The notes beneath the pieces are model-generated. The model ran no database searches and was not told the DNA's origin. It saw only the letters and a program-made list of their open reading frames with translations. Below, piece by piece: positions 1 to 8,209 of a stretch of DNA of 64,000 nt. This DNA is from Deltaproteobacteria bacterium (lineage in GTDB: Bacteria; Desulfobacterota; Binatia; UBA9968). The translations under genes were made by a program, and so were the position numbers. Positions within the stretch are counted from its first letter, which is position 1. Each line of letters opens with the position of its first letter. The stretch is taken from positions 1-64,000 of the forward strand of contig JACPSE010000155.1 in assembly GCA_016193465.1 (NCBI GenBank), written 5' to 3'.

Positions 1-1
1 C

Positions 2-976
2 ATCGTGGCTAAGAGCGAAAAGATGCAGAGGGTGCTGGAGACCGTCTCCCGAATTGCCCAAACCGACTCTACCGTTTATATCCACGGAGAAAGCGGGACG
101 GGAAAGGAGCTTATCGCCAAGGCCATTCATATTGCCAGCGCGAGGAAAGAGAAATCCTTCGTAGCTATCAACTGCGCTGCCCTCCCGGAAACACTCCTGG
201 AAAGCGAGCTCTTCGGCCACGAAAAAGGGGCCTTTACCGGCGCAATCCGCAGCACCAAAGGGTTATTTACTCAGGCACATGAAGGCACCATCTTTCTCGA
301 CGAAATCGGCGATATGCCTCTATCGACTCAGGTCAAGCTTCTGCGCGCGCTTCAGGAGCGACAGTTTTATCCCCTTGGCAGCGAAAAGCCAGTGGCGGTG
401 GATGTCAGGGTCATCGTCGCTACCCAGAAGGAATTGGAGGAGGAAGTTAAGAAGGGCCTGTTCCGAGAGGATCTCTTCTTCAGGATTCACGTCATTCCCA
501 TCCGTTTGCCCCCTCTCAGGGAGAGGAAAGAAGACATCCCTCATCTGGCAGATTATTTCTTGAGAGAATTCAGCCGCCAGATGAAAAAAGAGATCAAAGG
601 GCTGGCGCCCCAGGCCATGCAAAGACTCATGCTCCACGATTGGCCGGGAAATGTGCGGGAGCTGGAGAATACCATAGAGTATGCAGTGGCAATGACTCAG
701 CAGAACATCATCAACGAAGATTTTGTACTTCAGGCAAAAATGGTCCCTCAAGAATTGGCGGAGTCCCGTGAAAAAGGAGAAGTCTCCCAAGACACACTTA
801 AGCCTCTTAAAGAGGCCAGAGACGCCTTTGAGAAGAATTATCTTGTCCATTTACTGAAACTGAGCGAAGGAAATGTGAGCCAGGCGGCAAAGCTGGCCGG
901 AAAATACCGGGCCGATTTCTATGACCTGCTAAAAAAGCATGGGCTCAAAACGGATGATTTCAAGAAGTCGAAGTAA
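2..976 (+). CDS. sigma-54-dependent transcriptional activator (NtrC family), 5' end outside window
   Basis: AAA+ enhancer-binding protein that hydrolyses ATP to open promoters held by sigma-54 RNA polymerase. Counting from the GTG at 5, the Walker A motif GESGTGKE lies at about residues 28-35, the sigma-54-contacting GAFTGA loop at 75-80, Walker B FLDEIGD at about 97-103, and a Fis-type helix-turn-helix with the pattern [11 protein letters not shown] near the C-terminus. The reading frame stays open to the window edge and the GTG falls inside the conserved start of the AAA+ domain, so the true start and any sensory or receiver domain lie upstream. A sigma-54 promoter is found about 140 bp downstream, so the envelope cluster there is its probable target. 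The family call is firm; the signal it senses cannot be told. Confidence 0.93.
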   Translation: MVAKSEKMQRVLETVSRIAQTDSTVYIHGESGTGKELIAKAIHIASARKEKSFVAINCAALPETLLESELFGHEKGAFTGAIRSTKGLFTQAHEGTIFLDEIGDMPLSTQVKLLRALQERQFYPLGSEKPVAVDVRVIVATQKELEEEVKKGLFREDLFFRIHVIPIRLPPLRERKEDIPHLADYFLREFSRQMKKEIKGLAPQAMQRLMLHDWPGNVRELENTIEYAVAMTQQNIINEDFVLQAKMVPQELAESREKGEVSQDTLKPLKEARDAFEKNYLVHLLKLSEGNVSQAAKLAGKYRADFYDLLKKHGLKTDDFKKSK

Positions 977-984
977 GGTGCAGG

Positions 985-1102
985 AGTTATCCTTCGCCTA
1001 GTTAAATTCCCTCCTCTCCCCTGTAGGTAAATCCCTTCACAGTAGAGCACAGGTAACATCGGGCTCTAAGCGGAATCTTTTTTAAATCAATAAGTTATCC
1101 TT
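985..1102. promoter_or_regulatory. possible upstream activator sites: AGTTATCCTT repeated twice
   Basis: The ten bases AGTTATCCTT occur at 985-994 and again at 1093-1102, 108 bp apart, both upstream of the sigma-54 promoter at 1114-1130. Enhancer-binding proteins usually bind repeated sites about 80-200 bp upstream; the distal copy fits, while the proximal copy nearly touches the -24 box. The repeat is seen directly; its role is inference and it could be chance. Confidence 0.25.
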
Positions 1103-1113
1103 ACAACCGGTAT

Positions 1114-1130
1114 TTGGTACGCTCCTTGCA
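1114..1130 (+). promoter_or_regulatory. sigma-54 (RpoN) -24/-12 promoter
   Basis: The sequence TTGGTACG-CTCC-TTGCA has the invariant GG (1116-1117) and GC (1128-1129) separated by exactly ten bases, and departs from the usual TGGCACG-N4-TTGCA only at the T in TGGTACG. Transcription should begin around 1140, just before the receiver-domain gene. A sigma-54 activator gene ends 137 bp upstream, so promoter and activator are neighbours. I saw no second promoter of this quality in the window. Confidence 0.8.
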
Positions 1131-1172
1131 GAATAACTTGAGCAGATATGCAATCAAGGGAAGTGAAGGGAT

Positions 1173-1562
1173 ACGAAAATTCTAGTTGTAGAGGATAACG
1201 TGGCATTGGCCTTCATAGTCCAGCAGATGCTGGAGGCCGATGGCCATAAGGTGATGTGGGCCGGTGACGGAGCGGCGGGATACGGAACTTATCTGCTCTT
1301 CAGGCCGGATCTGATCATCACCGATATTGAAATGCCGGAGAAGGACGGCCTGGAAATGATGGCGCATGTAAGAGCGCATAATCCCGGAATAGGGACCATC
1401 TACATGAGCGCAGACTTGGATCGTTTGCGGTTCCAGTTGGAAGAGGAAAAAAAGGCATATCGGGTTGGTCTTCTGCAAAAGCCTTTTTCCAGGAGGGAAT
1501 TGATGAGGTTGGTTTCTGAACACGGCTGTAAGGGAGAAAGGAGGAAAGAGGAAAATGGATAG
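1173..1562 (+). CDS. stand-alone response-regulator receiver protein, probable non-AUG start
   Basis: Single receiver domain with no output domain. The N-terminal strand and acidic pocket read KILVVEDN, the phosphoacceptor aspartate is in LIITDIEMP, and the conserved lysine is in LLQKPFS. The first canonical start, GTG at 1200, would cut off the KILVVEDN strand, which holds essential acidic residues. In frame above it, after a stop at 1164-1166, the only place that preserves the full domain is ACG at 1173 (or ATT at 1179), with purine-rich AAGGGAAG about eight bases before. So either translation starts at a rare codon or an ATG has mutated to ACG. First gene after the sigma-54 promoter; overlaps the next gene by eight bases, so translation is probably coupled. 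Confidence 0.8.
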   Translation, partial: TKILVVEDNVALAFIVQQMLEADGHKVMWAGDGAAGYGTYLLFRPDLIITDIEMPEKDGLEMMAHVRAHNPGIGTIYMSADLDRLRFQLEEEKKAYRVGLLQKPFSRRELMRLVSEHGCKGERRKEENG

Positions 1563-1911
1563 GACCAAAAAACTGCTGAAGAGGACTGTTTTCATTGCCG
1601 TCTCAGCCGCTCTGATCGGCGCGGGTTGCGCAGGCGGACCGTTATCAACACGGGAAAAGGCGGCAGGGATAGGAACACTCGGAGGGGCCGCTGCAGGAGG
1701 TCTCATCGGTAGCGCCGTTGGCCGCCCGGCTGCGGGAGCCCTCATCGGTGGCGGTCTTGGGCTGGGTGCAGGCGCGCTGATCGGTGATCAAATGCAAGGC
1801 CAGGAAATCCAGAATCAACGGCAAGACCAGCAGATCCAAAGAAACCAGGCCGAGCTTGATCGCCAACGGCAGGAAGTTGAACGCCTAAGGCGACAGCAGG
1901 CTGAGTATTAG
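1555..1911 (+). CDS. glycine-zipper outer-membrane lipoprotein
   Basis: Small envelope lipoprotein of 118 residues. A basic N-terminus and hydrophobic stretch lead to a lipobox LIGAGC, so Cys24 or so should be lipidated. Next comes a glycine-zipper region (repeated GxxxG spacing in GTLGGAAAGGLIGSAVG and again in ALIGGGLGLGAGALIG), typical of proteins packing small helices in the outer membrane. The C-terminal 45 residues are Gln/Arg-rich and predicted coiled coil. The start overlaps the receiver gene by eight bases. A similar protein is encoded at 4481-4813, so the cluster carries a duplicated architecture. Molecular role unknown. Confidence 0.8.
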   Translation: MDRTKKLLKRTVFIAVSAALIGAGCAGGPLSTREKAAGIGTLGGAAAGGLIGSAVGRPAAGALIGGGLGLGAGALIGDQMQGQEIQNQRQDQQIQRNQAELDRQRQEVERLRRQQAEY

Positions 1912-1961
1912 CTCTGTGCTTTCGTATTGAGCGAAGTGATTAAGGAAGGAGGCAAGAAGCC

Positions 1962-2264
1962 ATGAAGGAAAAATTTACGTGGTTCATTAGCGGCGGAGCG
2001 CTTTTCTTTATTCTCTTTTTAGTGTCCGGCGGCCTTTACACCATTACTCCCCCCAACGGGCCGGTGGATAGCGCCTATAAGATGAACCGGCTGACAGGAA
2101 GGGTATGGCTGGTCAAGACCTATAGCAAGCAGGTGGGACAGATCCGTGTGCTTGCGGCGCGGGAGGCGGAAGTGGAAAAAACCAAGCAGTTTTCCGAGGC
2201 CGATCTCCCTGCTGTTGCCATGCAGGAGCCCGTGCCGACGTCTGGCAACAGCCGCCGGAGATAA
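1962..2264 (+). CDS. small single-pass membrane protein, unknown function
   Basis: Protein of 100 residues with one N-terminal membrane helix (about residues 7-28) followed by a short soluble part with the pattern YKMNRLTGRVWLVKTY. That motif resembles small membrane proteins where a Leu-Thr-Gly-Arg-Val-Trp turn precedes a short beta strand, but I cannot name a family. Good ribosome-binding site AAGGAGG eight to ten bases before the ATG. Lies in the sigma-54 cluster 50 bp after the glycine-zipper gene and is probably co-transcribed. Confidence 0.6.
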   Translation: MKEKFTWFISGGALFFILFLVSGGLYTITPPNGPVDSAYKMNRLTGRVWLVKTYSKQVGQIRVLAAREAEVEKTKQFSEADLPAVAMQEPVPTSGNSRRR

Positions 2265-2307
2265 GCAGGAGAAATAACCTATAGCCTGGGAGATAGAAGG
2301 GGGGCCT

Positions 2308-2733
2308 ATGCATCAAAATCTTATCCGGATTTCTCTTGTGGGACTTTTATTCCTGGCTTTTCTAAACGGATGCGCCGCGATGGGACTCACTCTTTTTGGG
2401 GTGGGTGCAGGTGTGGGGACAGGAACGGCAGTTTCTTATACGTTAGATGGTATTGCGTACCGGACAGTCACCGCGCCTCTCCCTCAAGTAGAAACTGCTG
2501 CCCTGACTGCGCTTGACCGGATGGGGATCAAAATCGAAAGCAAAGGAAACACTGAGCAGGGCAGACTCATTGCGGCGAGCGGTGCTGAGCGTCAGATAGA
2601 GGTTGAGCTTGAAGCGGTAAGTCCCAAGACTACGCGCATCCGCACCGTGGCCAAGCAAGGGGTATTTTTCAAGGATCGTGCTACCGCCACGGAAATTATT
2701 TTACAGACAGAGAAAGTTCTTAATGGGGCGTAA
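2308..2733 (+). CDS. DUF3568-type lipoprotein
   Basis: Lipoprotein of 141 residues. The signal peptide ends in a lipobox FLNGC, followed by a small Gly-rich patch (FGVGAGVGTGTAVSYTLDG) and a soluble domain with the sequence pattern of the DUF3568 family: AYRTV, then a helix VETAALTALDRMGI, then strands ending in TRIRTVAKQGVFFKDRATA. These proteins are found next to envelope and stress loci; their activity is not known. Gene order and spacing suggest it belongs to the sigma-54 transcript. Confidence 0.7.
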   Translation: MHQNLIRISLVGLLFLAFLNGCAAMGLTLFGVGAGVGTGTAVSYTLDGIAYRTVTAPLPQVETAALTALDRMGIKIESKGNTEQGRLIAASGAERQIEVELEAVSPKTTRIRTVAKQGVFFKDRATATEIILQTEKVLNGA

Positions 2734-2760
2734 GAGCACAAAAACTAAGGAGGTACAGTC

Positions 2761-3663
2761 ATGAAGGCGAAAATCACTTTGATGTCGATTATTGTTCTTT
2801 TCATTGCGATTCTGACTCTTGGTCCGGCGCGGATTCAAGCACAAACTCAAATAGGGGCCGGCGATTCCCTGAGTACGGAGGCGGCGCGCATGGATCGGAT
2901 GACAGAAACGCTCGGGGGAGCGAAGGTTACGGATAAGCTCAGTGCTGAGTTCAGTTCTTTTCTCGGCGCCGATGCTAAAGCGGTGATCACCGGGCTGAGG
3001 AATGGGACACCGATCGTTTTAACCACGACTACCACAACGACGAGTAGCACACCAGGTGCCCCACCGGTAACCACTACAACTACCACTACGATCACACCGC
3101 CTACGGGGAAGATGGGCTTCGGTAATGTTTTTATTTCCCTAGCATTGGCTAAGCAGGAACTAGGTCAACTGGGTATCACTCAGCCAACGCCACAGCAGCT
3201 TCAAGCGGCTTTATTGGGCGGAAACGTGACAGCGGCCAGTGGTACGACAGCCACGACGAGCACGACTCTGCCGGGGATTTTGACAATGCGTAGTCAGAAT
3301 ATGGGTTGGGGACAGATAGCTCAAAAGCTGGGCTTCAAGTTGGGTACGGTGGTGAGCGGCCTTAAGGCGGCCAATCATGGGTTGGCGGTGGGGGCGGCAA
3401 CTCCCAGTGGCGGAGGGATAGTGAACGCAGGTGGTCAGCCGGTTGGTTCTTCGGAGAGCGGCGTAGTTACTGGCTCTGGTAGAGCCGCGGGGAAATCAGG
3501 GAAGGGCGCATTTGGCAAGAGTGAGGGGGATGGTGGGATGGGGCGTGGTTTCGGGCAGTCGGTGGGTTCCGAGGGCGGCATCACAACCGGTCGTGGACAC
3601 GGCTATGGGCTATCAGTAGGTGGTTCCGTTAGCGCTGGACAAGGAAGGGGGCACAGTAAATAG
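2761..3663 (+). CDS. secreted Thr- and Gly-rich protein, unknown
   Basis: Protein of 300 residues with a clear signal peptide, probably cut after RIQA (about residue 27). A helical segment is followed by a threonine block with two runs of six to seven Thr separated by SSTPGAPPV, then a conserved-looking middle segment MGWGQIAQKLGFKLG, and a C-terminal third almost entirely Gly/Ser with little predicted structure. Thr/Pro blocks of this kind are often linkers or glycosylation sites. Perfect Shine-Dalgarno AGGAGGT just upstream. I do not recognise the family; related proteins with the GWGQIA motif are, as far as I know, uncharacterised. Likely periplasmic or surface, and made with the neighbouring lipoproteins. 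Confidence 0.65.
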   Translation: MKAKITLMSIIVLFIAILTLGPARIQAQTQIGAGDSLSTEAARMDRMTETLGGAKVTDKLSAEFSSFLGADAKAVITGLRNGTPIVLTTTTTTTSSTPGAPPVTTTTTTTITPPTGKMGFGNVFISLALAKQELGQLGITQPTPQQLQAALLGGNVTAASGTTATTSTTLPGILTMRSQNMGWGQIAQKLGFKLGTVVSGLKAANHGLAVGAATPSGGGIVNAGGQPVGSSESGVVTGSGRAAGKSGKGAFGKSEGDGGMGRGFGQSVGSEGGITTGRGHGYGLSVGGSVSAGQGRGHSK

Positions 3664-3741
3664 CCAGCCTTCGAGGAGGCCTATCGCATAGGGCGATGTG
3701 GATAAAAGGGTGAAACTGGATGTTAAAACGGGAGGTATAGG

Positions 3742-4437
3742 ATGAAGATGCTGCATATCTATTGGTTCCTTTTTGCATGGATTCTTGTGGCCGTTCCGGG
3801 CTGCGTGGCGACGCGCAACTGGGTCTCAGAGCAATTAAGTCCTTTGGCAGGGAGGATCTCTAATACTGAGGGGCAGATGGGCCAGTTCGGCGAGCGGCTT
3901 TCCGGCGCAGAGGGCCGCCTTGGGCAGGTTGATGCCAAGGCAGAAGAGGCGCTGAGTAGCCTCGGCAACCTTCGTTTGGAGAGACGCTTTGTTCTCGATC
4001 TCAGGGAGGGCGCCAACTTTGCCTTTAACGCCACCTCTTTAACCGATCAGGCGAAGAGAGAGATAGACGCCTTTTTTAGCGATCTCAAGGGTGATGTGGA
4101 GGAGATGCATAGCGCCGTATTCCTCGTCGCTGGCCATACCGACAGCATTGGATCTGAAGATTATAACTATGAACTGGGACGGAAGAGAGCGGAGAGCGTC
4201 GCCAGGTATCTAATCGCTCACAAGAAGATGGATCCGCTGCGTGTGATACCGGTGTCGTACGGCAAAAGCAGTCCCTTGGCGGACAATGCTAACCGGGAGG
4301 GGCGAAGCAAGAACCGTCGCGTTGAGATCCTGGTCTATAAAGAGGCTATTGCTACCGCCGCTTCGAATGGAGCCGCAGGGCCGCGTGCCGGCGCGAAGGT
4401 GTCCGATGGATCTGACACGGGATTCAGAACGAGATAA
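3742..4437 (+). CDS. OmpA-family peptidoglycan-binding lipoprotein
   Basis: Pal/OmpA-like lipoprotein of 231 residues. The signal peptide ends at lipobox AVPGC. Residues about 25-75 form an amphipathic, coiled-coil-like region with repeated GxxxGxxE steps. The OmpA C-terminal domain follows: VAGHTDSIGSEDYNYELG, then RAESVARYL, then SYGKSSPLADN, then RSKNRRVEILV, which holds the Asp and Arg that grip diaminopimelate in this family. It should anchor the outer membrane to the cell wall. The last 35 residues are an extra low-complexity tail. Upstream is the secreted Thr/Gly protein and downstream a second glycine-zipper lipoprotein. Confidence 0.88.
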   Translation: MKMLHIYWFLFAWILVAVPGCVATRNWVSEQLSPLAGRISNTEGQMGQFGERLSGAEGRLGQVDAKAEEALSSLGNLRLERRFVLDLREGANFAFNATSLTDQAKREIDAFFSDLKGDVEEMHSAVFLVAGHTDSIGSEDYNYELGRKRAESVARYLIAHKKMDPLRVIPVSYGKSSPLADNANREGRSKNRRVEILVYKEAIATAASNGAAGPRAGAKVSDGSDTGFRTR

Positions 4438-4480
4438 AGAACAGCGAGCCCAAGAATAAAAAACAACAGGAGGTGTCGGA

Positions 4481-4813
4481 GTGAAAAGGAAGACTCTATC
4501 TATCTTCATGTCGGTTTTTTTAGCGGCAGCCATTGCTGGTTGCTCCGCCCCTCTCACGACCAGGGAGGTCAGCGGGCTGGTAGGTGGAGGGCTTGGGGCT
4601 GGGACTGGGGCCATCATCGGCAGCACTGTGGGCCACGCGGCGGCTGGGGCTGCCATCGGGGGTCCCGTGGGGCTAATTGCTGGTGCCCTGGTTGGAGATC
4701 AATTGATGTCACAGGGGCAGTACCAGCAACGGCAGATTGATTCTAACCAGTCCGAATTGGAACGGCTCAGGAGAGAGAACCAGCGCTTGAGAGAGCAGCA
4801 GATGGAGCGATGA
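4481..4813 (+). CDS. second glycine-zipper outer-membrane lipoprotein
   Basis: Lipoprotein of 110 residues with the same plan as the 1555-1911 product: signal peptide, lipobox AIAGC, a sequence beginning APLTTRE (compare GPLSTRE in the first copy), a glycine-zipper block, then a Gln/Arg/Glu-rich coiled coil ending in LRRENQRLREQQMER. Start is GTG at 4481 behind AGGAGGTG. The two proteins are plainly related and bracket the cluster, so one is probably an old tandem copy of the other. Role unknown beyond outer-membrane association. Confidence 0.78.
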   Translation: MKRKTLSIFMSVFLAAAIAGCSAPLTTREVSGLVGGGLGAGTGAIIGSTVGHAAAGAAIGGPVGLIAGALVGDQLMSQGQYQQRQIDSNQSELERLRRENQRLREQQMER

Positions 4814-4998
4814 CAGTGCTTGGAACTCATGCCGATAAAGAATCGGATCGAAAGTGAGCAGCGATGACTGGAAGGAGCCGGCGAGTATGGGTGGCGATGA
4901 TTTGACCAAGAGGCTGCAGGAGAAGACGCCCGAAGCCAACAGGGCCGGCTTGTGATGCGCCCGACAATACGGAGAGGACCGAGGAAAGGGGGAAGAAA

Positions 4999-5211
4999 AT
5001 GGCAAGGCGGGAAACGCTAGAGACCACGTTGGGAGATCTGATTATCGCGCTGACCGATGAGACAACCCCGTTTGTGGGTGATGATAGAGAGGCCAATAGA
5101 GTCGTTGCCTATATCCTCGCCGATCTCCTGTACAACTCAGGGAAGATTGTCACGAATCGGCCCGTATCCATCCAGCGAGGAGACCAGAGGAGAACCTTAG
5201 TCGTCCGTTAG
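4999..5211 (+). CDS. small conserved-looking protein, unknown
   Basis: Seventy-residue soluble protein (starts MARRETLETTLGDLI) with no signal peptide or membrane segment. It has the pattern ALTDETTPFVGDDREANRVVAYILADLLYN, mostly helical, and ends in a basic strand. A purine-rich site GAGGAAAGGGGGAAG precedes the ATG. Coding statistics look real, and short proteins of this kind often follow glycine-zipper lipoprotein genes, but I cannot assign a function. The 185 bp between it and the lipoprotein gene hold nothing else I recognise. Confidence 0.55.
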   Translation: MARRETLETTLGDLIIALTDETTPFVGDDREANRVVAYILADLLYNSGKIVTNRPVSIQRGDQRRTLVVR

Positions 5212-5257
5212 GGCAGTCGAGACCATAGCAAAGACAAAAGAGCTGGGCGGAGGGCAC

Positions 5258-5320
5258 ATGCCCATTGAATTTGTCGGCTCCCCGAATCCAACCATCGGAG
5301 TTGAGGACGAACTTCGGGGG
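5258..5320 (+). pseudogene. remnant: first ~20 codons of a GCS2/YbdK-type carboxylate-amine ligase
   Basis: From the ATG at 5258 about 20 codons read MPIEFVGSPNPTIGVEDE, closely resembling the N-terminus of glutamate-cysteine ligase type 2 (YbdK-like) proteins, whose first strand has the pattern SPxPTxGVExE. The resemblance stops near 5320, where the 3' end of the oppositely oriented dppF gene begins. The reading frame continues antisense to dppF only by chance. The simplest reading is a gene truncated by rearrangement at this junction. The match is short, so the assignment is tentative. Confidence 0.4.
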
Positions 5321-5329
5321 TTCCTACGC

Positions 5330-6301
5330 CTAACCCACCTCGTGACAGGCGACCCGATGCGAGGATCGTTTCTCCTCCAGCGCTGGCTCGATATTCCTGC
5401 AGCGCTCGGCGCGAATCGGGCAGCGTGGCTCGAGGCGGCATCCCGGGGCTGGATTGACCGGGAGGTTTATCTCCCCTTTTAGCCGGGGAGTCGTTTTTTC
5501 CATAAAAGATTCCAGCGGAGGATTGGAGGCTATGAGTCCCTGCGTATAGGGGTGAAGTGAGTGGGCAAAAATCTCAGCGACCGGAGCGATTTCCATAATC
5601 TTTCCCGCATACATCACGGCGACGACATCCGCGAGGTACTCCACCACGTTGAGATCGTGAGAGATAAAAAGCATGGTCAGCTTCAGTTCCCGCTGGAGTT
5701 TTTTAAAGAGGTTCAGCACCTGCGCCTGAACCGACACGTCGAGCGAAGAAACGGGCTCATCCGCAATGATCAGCTTGGGTCGGGAAGCCAAGGCCCGGGC
5801 GATGCCGATCCGCTGGCGCTGACCACCGCTAAATTCGTGAGGATAGCGGTACATGTGATCCGCCTGCAACCCGACACGTTCCAGAAGCTCGGCCACTTGA
5901 TCGGTTCTCTTCGGACCTTTAAGGCCGTAATAGAGCGTGAGCGGCCGCCCAACGATTTCGCAAACCCGCATCCGGGGATTCAGCGAAGCGTAGGGATCCT
6001 GAAAAACCACCTGGATATTTTTCCGAATCTCCCGGACTTCGCGTCGGGGCAGGCTCAAGATCTCGCGGCCGGCGAAATAGACCTCGCCTTCCGTTGCTAG
6101 AATCAAGCGGGTGATAAGCCGCGCCGTTGTCGACTTTCCACATCCGCTTTCGCCCACCAGGCCAAGCGTCTGGCCCTCCTCCACGCTAAAGCTTACGTGG
6201 TCAACGGCTTTAAGCATTTTAGTGCCCCTGAGCCAGCGATCTAAAGGACCGCCGCTAAGATCGAAGTACTTGGTCAGGTTCTTGACTTCGAGCTGAGCCA
6301 T
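5330..6301 (-). CDS. dppF: dipeptide/oligopeptide ABC transporter ATP-binding protein DppF/OppF
   Basis: Second ATPase of a peptide-type importer, on the inner face of the cytoplasmic membrane. Walker A is GESGCGKST (about residue 51), the signature FSGGQRQRIGIARAL, Walker B LIIADEPVSSLD and the switch His in LFISHDLNV. The C-terminal oligopeptide-transporter extension carries four Cys (PGCRLEPRCPIRAERC and VAC), a possible Fe-S site. It starts at the ATG whose A is the last base of the dppD stop codon (TGATG); a TTG one codon earlier is less likely. Last gene of dppB-dppC-dppD-dppF. Confidence 0.92.
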   Translation of the reverse strand: MAQLEVKNLTKYFDLSGGPLDRWLRGTKMLKAVDHVSFSVEEGQTLGLVGESGCGKSTTARLITRLILATEGEVYFAGREILSLPRREVREIRKNIQVVFQDPYASLNPRMRVCEIVGRPLTLYYGLKGPKRTDQVAELLERVGLQADHMYRYPHEFSGGQRQRIGIARALASRPKLIIADEPVSSLDVSVQAQVLNLFKKLQRELKLTMLFISHDLNVVEYLADVVAVMYAGKIMEIAPVAEIFAHSLHPYTQGLIASNPPLESFMEKTTPRLKGEINLPVNPAPGCRLEPRCPIRAERCRNIEPALEEKRSSHRVACHEVG

Positions 6302-7269
6302 CAAGCACCCGGAAAGTAGCAGGCGACCCTATTCTCGCTCGCTTGCTTCTCAAGGCGGGGCGGGTTGGTCTTACAGCTTTCCGCCGCCTTAAAACAGCGC
6401 GGATGGAATTTACAACCTGAGGGAGGATCGAGTAGATTGCAGACGTTGCCGGGAATCGCCGCTAGAGGTTTGTCACGCAGCTCTGGTCGGGGAAGGGCCT
6501 GAAGCAATCCGATGGTGTAGGGATGCAACGGCCGGGTGAAAAGCGAGCGCTTCTCCGCAAACTCGACAAGAGCGCCCGCGTACATGACTCCGATTCGATC
6601 ACACAAGCGCGCCACCACGCCAAGGTTATGGGAGATAAACAGCAGAGCCATTTTCATCCTTTCCTGAAGCTCTTCGAGCAGCTCCAGGATCTGAGCCTGG
6701 ATCGTGACATCCAAGGCCGTGGTGGGCTCATCGGCGATCAACAGCTTTGGCTGGCAGGCCAGCGCCATAGCAATCATGACCCTCTGCCTCATCCCTCCGC
6801 TGAGTTCGTGGGGGTAACGGGCGATAAGGGTTTTTGGCGAAGGGATGCCAACGGCCGCGAGGATTTCCCCGCTCCGCTCGCGGGCTACCTTCTTGGAGTA
6901 CCCCAGATGGATGCGGTAGCACTCGCCGATCTGCTCGCCAATAGTAAAAGATGGATTGAGAGAGGTCATGGGCTCCTGAAAGATCATGGAGATCTTGTGG
7001 CCGCGGATCTTTTCCATCTCCGACTCGCTTTTCTTAAGCAGATCCTCTCCTTCAAAGAGAATGGCTCCGCTCACGATCTCGCCCGGCGATGGAATGAGGC
7101 GGAGAATCGATAGGGCCGTCATGCTTTTGCCGCAGCCGGTTTCGCCCACGATGCCCAGGGTTTCCTTCTCCTGGATCGAGAAGGAAAGATTGTCCAGCGC
7201 GGTCAGCTTTCCCCGCTTGAGTTTGAATTCGATGTTGAGGTTTTTAACTTCAAGCAGCGGACGGTCCAC
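6301..7269 (-). CDS. dppD: dipeptide/oligopeptide ABC transporter ATP-binding protein DppD/OppD
   Basis: First ATPase of the peptide-type importer, 322 residues. Walker [10 protein letters not shown], signature [15 protein letters not shown], Walker [13 protein letters not shown], switch His in LFISHNLGV, and the family's C-terminal extension with Cys pairs in SGCKFHPRC. It pairs with DppF to drive the two permeases. The gene starts two bases after dppC ends and overlaps dppF, as in a tight operon. Confidence 0.92.
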   Translation of the reverse strand: MDRPLLEVKNLNIEFKLKRGKLTALDNLSFSIQEKETLGIVGETGCGKSMTALSILRLIPSPGEIVSGAILFEGEDLLKKSESEMEKIRGHKISMIFQEPMTSLNPSFTIGEQIGECYRIHLGYSKKVARERSGEILAAVGIPSPKTLIARYPHELSGGMRQRVMIAMALACQPKLLIADEPTTALDVTIQAQILELLEELQERMKMALLFISHNLGVVARLCDRIGVMYAGALVEFAEKRSLFTRPLHPYTIGLLQALPRPELRDKPLAAIPGNVCNLLDPPSGCKFHPRCFKAAESCKTNPPRLEKQASENRVACYFPGA

Positions 7270-7271
7270 GG

Positions 7272-8177
7272 CTAAACCTCATACTGTCTTGGATCAAAGA
7301 CATCTCTCAACCCGTCGCCGAGAAGGTTAAAGCCAAGAATCGTCAGCGAAATGGCAAGGCCGGGAAAAATCGCCACATGGGGCGCGAGCTCCATGTAGCC
7401 CCGGGCCTCGCTAAGCATCAGCCCCCAACTTGGGGCGGGCGGGGGAAAGCCGAGGCCGAGAAAGCTCAGCGAGGACTCCACAAGAATAGCATGCGCGAAG
7501 TCGAGCGTGACCAAGACGAGTATGGGGGCGATGCAGTTAGGAAGGACCTGAAGAAACAGGATCCGAAGCTCCGATTCACCTGTCATCCGGGCGGCTTCGA
7601 CATACTCCTTCTCTTTTTGGGAAAGCACGCTCCCTCGCACGACGCGGGCATAGCTGGGAATCCCGTTAATGCCAATCGCCAAATACAGGGTGAAAAAGTT
7701 GGGCCCCATGGCGGCAACGAGCGCGATGGCCAGGAGCCTTCCAGGAAAAGCAAGCAGGGCATCAACGAATCTCATAATGACGCTATCCACCCAGCCACCG
7801 GCATATCCGGAGGCGGCCCCAAGGGGCACGCCTATCGCCACCGCGAGAAGGACAGCGCCAAGGGCGACTCGCATGGCAATCCGCGTGCCCAAAACGATCC
7901 GGGTAAAGATATCGCGCCCGTAAATATCGGTTCCCAAAAGATGCTCCGATGAAGGCCCGAGCAGTCGATCCGGGAGATTCATCGTGAAAGGATCATGGGT
8001 GATAATGTTTGGCGCAAACAGAGCCGTGAAACAGGTCGCGAGGACAATGAGCAAACCAAGCGTGGCCAGGCGGTTGCGCAAAATGACCCCTAGGGCCTCC
8101 AGGGTTCGCCTTCCGGCCCCGGCGACCCTGAGCCGCAACAAACCTTTGCCGCTCGCCCTTGCTACTGTTTTAGCCAT
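7272..8177 (-). CDS. dppC: dipeptide/oligopeptide ABC transporter permease DppC
   Basis: Inner-membrane permease of 301 residues. About 30 residues of basic N-terminus precede the first helix; the OppC-type periplasmic stretch (LLGTDIYGRDIFTRIVLGTR) is followed by five further helices, and the coupling loop EYVEAARMTGESELRIL contains the EAA motif that docks on the ATPases. The gene ends two bases before dppD. Substrate may be a peptide, nickel or an opine; without a binding protein here it cannot be narrowed. Confidence 0.92.
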   Translation of the reverse strand: MAKTVARASGKGLLRLRVAGAGRRTLEALGVILRNRLATLGLLIVLATCFTALFAPNIITHDPFTMNLPDRLLGPSSEHLLGTDIYGRDIFTRIVLGTRIAMRVALGAVLLAVAIGVPLGAASGYAGGWVDSVIMRFVDALLAFPGRLLAIALVAAMGPNFFTLYLAIGINGIPSYARVVRGSVLSQKEKEYVEAARMTGESELRILFLQVLPNCIAPILVLVTLDFAHAILVESSLSFLGLGFPPPAPSWGLMLSEARGYMELAPHVAIFPGLAISLTILGFNLLGDGLRDVFDPRQYEV

Positions 8178-8209
8178 GAATTTCTTGTCTCATAGGAAAT
8201 GCTATAGCG

